Below are positions 61,904-64,000 of a DNA stretch of 64,000 nucleotides, one piece after another. The position numbers and the translations under genes are program-made. Every line of letters begins with the position of its first letter. Position 1 is the first letter of the stretch. The notes beneath the pieces are model-generated. The model was not told the origin of the DNA, did not search any database, and saw only the letters and a list, made by a program, of their open reading frames with translations. Location of the stretch: contig CAMAZY010000001.1 in the NCBI GenBank assembly GCA_945863885.1, positions 118,731-182,730 of the forward strand, in the 5' to 3' direction. The stretch comes from an uncultured Clostridia bacterium. GTDB lineage: Bacteria; Bacillota; Clostridia; Oscillospirales; Acutalibacteraceae.

Positions 61904-61928
61904 CTCCTCTTCTCCGCCATGAAAAAGC
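61904..61928 (+). repeat. 25-bp direct repeat, copy 2
   Basis: Exact second copy of the tRNA-Ser(GCT) 3' segment, without the rest of the tRNA. It is followed, like copy 1, by a terminator. Confidence 0.8.
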
Positions 61929-61953
61929 CGTTTTCGAAAGAAAGCGGTTTTTC
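61927..61953 (+). terminator. Second terminator after the duplicated tRNA end
   Basis: Stem CCGTTTTC / GAAAGCGG (one G-T pair) with a GAAA loop and five T. Confidence 0.72.
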
Positions 61954-61975
61954 GTTTTTCATATTACTTTTCATA

Positions 61976-62004
61976 TTGCACGTTTCATTTTCCTGTGCTA
62001 TACT
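61976..62004 (+). promoter_or_regulatory. Promoter of the TIR-TPR gene
   Basis: TTGCAC (61976-61981), 17-nt spacer, TATACT (61999-62004), 30 bp ahead of the start codon. Confidence 0.8.
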
Positions 62005-62033
62005 GTCAAAAAAGGATAAAACGGAGGACGACC

Positions 62034-64000
62034 ATGTTCACATTAAGCGTAAAAACACGAGGCAATTCCAATCCACAGGGAAAACAGAGGGTATATTTCT
62101 GCTGTCAGGAGGACGATTTTGAAAAATATTTTGAGTCGATTTCGAACGAAATCTTAGAAAAGCAAAACTGTGCTGTTTATTATCTTGAACCGTCGGAAAA
62201 GAACGTTGACCTTGAGGAGTTGTTTTCGCATCTAAGCCAGATGCAGCTTTTTGTTATGCCTGTGACGACAAAGCTTCTTACGACGAAAAACCGGGCAATT
62301 GACAGCGAATTTCCGTTTGCGATTGAAAAGCATATCCCGGTTTTGCCGCTGATGCAGGAGGGCGGACTTGAGGACGTGTTCAATAAAAAGTGCGGCGACT
62401 TGCAATTTCTCGATAAGACAAGCCGGGACGAAACCGCCATCAGCTATGAAGAAAAGCTCGATAAGTTTCTTTCTTCGGTGCTTGTCGGTGACGAGCTGGC
62501 TAAGAAAGTCAGAGACGCATTTGACGCGTATGTCTTTTTAAGCTACCGTAAAAAGGACAGAAAGTATGCACAGGAGTTGATGCGGCTGATTCATGAAAAT
62601 GACTTCTGCCGTGATATTGCGATCTGGTATGACGAATTTCTGACTCCGGGTGAAAATTTTAATGATTTAATCAAACAGGCACTTGAAAAAAGCGAGCTGT
62701 TCGCCCTTGCGGTTACGCCGAACCTTGTCAATGAAGAAAACTATGTCAAGAATGTCGAATACCCCATGGCGGTCAAGGAGGGCAAAAAGGTACTGCCCGC
62801 CGAGCTTGTCCCGACGGACGGCGAGGAATTAAAAAGCCAATACCCCGGTATCACAGACAGCACGGACGCACATGACAAGGACGCACTTTCAAAGGCACTG
62901 TCCGATGCACTCGAAAAAATCGCAATCAAAGAAAACGACGGCAACCCGGAGCACAACTTCTTTATTGGACTTGCGTACTTAAACGGAATCGACGTAGAAG
63001 TCAACCACGAAAGAGCGGTCATGCTCATTACACAGGCGGCGGAAAACGGCGTCACGCAAGCGACCGAAAAGTTAGTTTCGATGTACCGGAACGCCGAGGG
63101 TGTAGCGAGAAGCTACGAAACGGCTATTAAGTGGCAGGAAAAGCTGGTTGAACAGAGAGAGAAGAGGTATAACGAGACGGCGGAAGAACAGGACTGCTTA
63201 GATTATATAAATTCATTGTGGAGATTAGGAAATTATTGGAGAGAACTCGGAAAGATTTTAAAAGCAAAGAGTGTTTATCAAAGAATGCTTGAAGCAAGTG
63301 AAGAAGCTTTTGAAAGATTTAAGGTCACTCGGTATAACAGATATATTTCTGTAAGCTACAACAAACTCGGTGATATTTGTAAAGCCGTGGGCAACCTGCA
63401 AGCGGCAAGAGAATACTATGAAAAGGGTCTTGAAATCAGCCAACGCATAGCAGAAGAAACGGAAACAGTCGAAGCAAGAAGAGATCTTTCTATAAGCTAT
63501 AACAAACTCGGTGATATTTGTAAAGCCGAGGGCAACCTGCAATCGGCGAGAGAATACTATGAAAATGGCCTTGAAATCAGCAAACGCATAGCCGAAGAAA
63601 CGGAAACAGTCGAAGCAAGAAGAGATCTTTCTGTAAGCTATAACAACCTCGGTGATATTTTTGAAGCCGAGGGCAACCTGCAAACGGCAAGAGAATACTA
63701 TGAAAAGGCTCTTGAAATCAGCCAACGCATAGCAGAAGAAACGGAAACAGTCGAAGCAAGAAGAGATCTTTCTATAAGCTATAGCAAACTCGGCGATATT
63801 TGTCAAGCAGAGGGGAACCTGCAGGCGGCAAGAGAATGCTATGAAAAGGCTCTTGAAATCAGAAAACGCATAGCAGAAGAAACGGAAACAGTCGAAGCAA
63901 GAAGAGATCTTTCTGTAAGCTATAACAAACTCGGTTATATTTGTCAAGCCGAGGGCAACCTGCAAGCGGCAAGAGAATACTATGAAAAGGCTCTTGAAAT
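62034..64000 (+). CDS. Tandem TIR / Sel1 / TPR repeat protein (3' end outside window)
   Basis: Open from ATG 62034 (GGAGG 6 nt upstream) to the window edge, 655 residues without a stop. Residues about 18-125 form a TIR-like domain (RVYFCCQEDDF, QLFVMPVTT, SEFPFA with Glu92); residues about 163-258 form a clearer TIR domain (DAYVFLSYRKKD, IWYDEFLTPGENF, LFALAVTPN, VEYPMAVKEGKKVLP with Glu242 at the usual catalytic position). Sel1-like repeats (about 305-372) follow, then a helical region and from about 437 five TPR units of 47 residues. Possibly an NAD-consuming or signalling sensor in immunity; activity unproven. Confidence 0.88.
   Translation, partial: MFTLSVKTRGNSNPQGKQRVYFCCQEDDFEKYFESISNEILEKQNCAVYYLEPSEKNVDLEELFSHLSQMQLFVMPVTTKLLTTKNRAIDSEFPFAIEKHIPVLPLMQEGGLEDVFNKKCGDLQFLDKTSRDETAISYEEKLDKFLSSVLVGDELAKKVRDAFDAYVFLSYRKKDRKYAQELMRLIHENDFCRDIAIWYDEFLTPGENFNDLIKQALEKSELFALAVTPNLVNEENYVKNVEYPMAVKEGKKVLPAELVPTDGEELKSQYPGITDSTDAHDKDALSKALSDALEKIAIKENDGNPEHNFFIGLAYLNGIDVEVNHERAVMLITQAAENGVTQATEKLVSMYRNAEGVARSYETAIKWQEKLVEQREKRYNETAEEQDCLDYINSLWRLGNYWRELGKILKAKSVYQRMLEASEEAFERFKVTRYNRYISVSYNKLGDICKAVGNLQAAREYYEKGLEISQRIAEETETVEARRDLSISYNKLGDICKAEGNLQSAREYYENGLEISKRIAEETETVEARRDLSVSYNNLGDIFEAEGNLQTAREYYEKALEISQRIAEETETVEARRDLSISYSKLGDICQAEGNLQAARECYEKALEIRKRIAEETETVEARRDLSVSYNKLGYICQAEGNLQAAREYYEKALE
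63342..64000 (+). repeat. 141-bp tandem repeats encoding TPR units
   Basis: Unit starts fall at 63342, 63483, 63624, 63765 and 63906, exactly 141 bp apart, so each adds 47 codons in frame. The units are near-identical at the DNA level and encode variants of DLSVSYNKLGDICKAEGNL and AREYYEKALEISQRIAEETE. The array continues past the window. Confidence 0.9.

Noticed and set aside
63258..63965. 235-codon open frame on the minus strand with striking internal repeats
   Set aside because: It is the antisense of the TPR tandem repeat. Its repetition follows from the 141-bp units and it has no ribosome binding site or recognisable domain.
63342..64000. Regular direct repeats considered as a CRISPR array
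   Set aside because: Units are 141 bp, contiguous and coding, with no unique spacers and no cas genes.

Overview
The window looks like chromosome from a low-to-moderate GC Gram-positive bacterium of class Clostridia, probably a gut Ruminococcaceae/Oscillospiraceae-type organism (inference). The reasons are T-box leaders ahead of aminoacyl-tRNA synthetase genes, TTGACA/TATAAT promoters with 17-nt spacers, strong AGGAGG-type ribosome binding sites, gene orders typical of Firmicutes (rnc-smc-ftsY, infC-rpmI-rplT, rplS-lepB-rbgA, DUF421-DUF4363, NfeD-SPFH) and a SpoIVFA/SpoIVFB-like pair. Most of the window is ordinary core genome. The accessory material sits in the intergenic repeats and at the right edge.

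Left part (1-13 kb): a Phe-T-box pheST operon (minus) is followed by plus-strand NAD(P)HX repair, a putative lipoprotein, a DUF421-DUF4363 pair and an NfeD-SPFH pair. Then come a minus-strand MFS transporter, two small membrane proteins and an OmpR-type two-component system. 13-21 kb: a sodium:solute symporter (minus) faces a Bce-like module on the plus strand (response regulator, short intramembrane-type kinase, ABC ATPase, large FtsX-type permease). Its transporter promoter carries 11-nt-spaced half-sites, and the module ends in a small frameshifted gene. 21-25 kb: a minus operon headed by a cysteine T-box holds pgsA, cysE and cysS and probably continues into a GH16 glucanase and an HD phosphohydrolase.

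25-41 kb: feoAB, then a long minus operon trmH-dprA-topA-trmFO-rnc-radical SAM-smc-ftsY-rdgB with start/stop overlaps, fed from upstream by infC-rpmI-rplT. 41-49 kb: a VanY-type D,D-carboxypeptidase, a membrane M28 peptidase, a Dabb protein, a DHHW/AlgX-like plus MBOAT pair for polymer O-acylation, and dinB with three LexA-like sites in its promoter. 49-50 kb holds a gene-free 612-bp element with arms of about 130 bp in inverted orientation. 50-60 kb: rplS-lepB-rbgA, a paired radical SAM/DUF2344 module, the M50/M23 (SpoIVFB/SpoIVFA-like) pair, two FAD oxidoreductases and the rhamnose genes rfbC-rfbD.

Right edge (61.4-64 kb): two tRNA-Ser genes (TGA, GCT). The 3' end of the second is duplicated 288 bp downstream around an array of small hairpins, and is followed by a promoter and a gene for a tandem-TIR/Sel1/TPR protein with near-identical 141-bp repeats that runs off the window. 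This is the best candidate for an immune-type or otherwise unusual system here. Coordinates, hairpins and motifs were read by eye; no searches or alignments were run.
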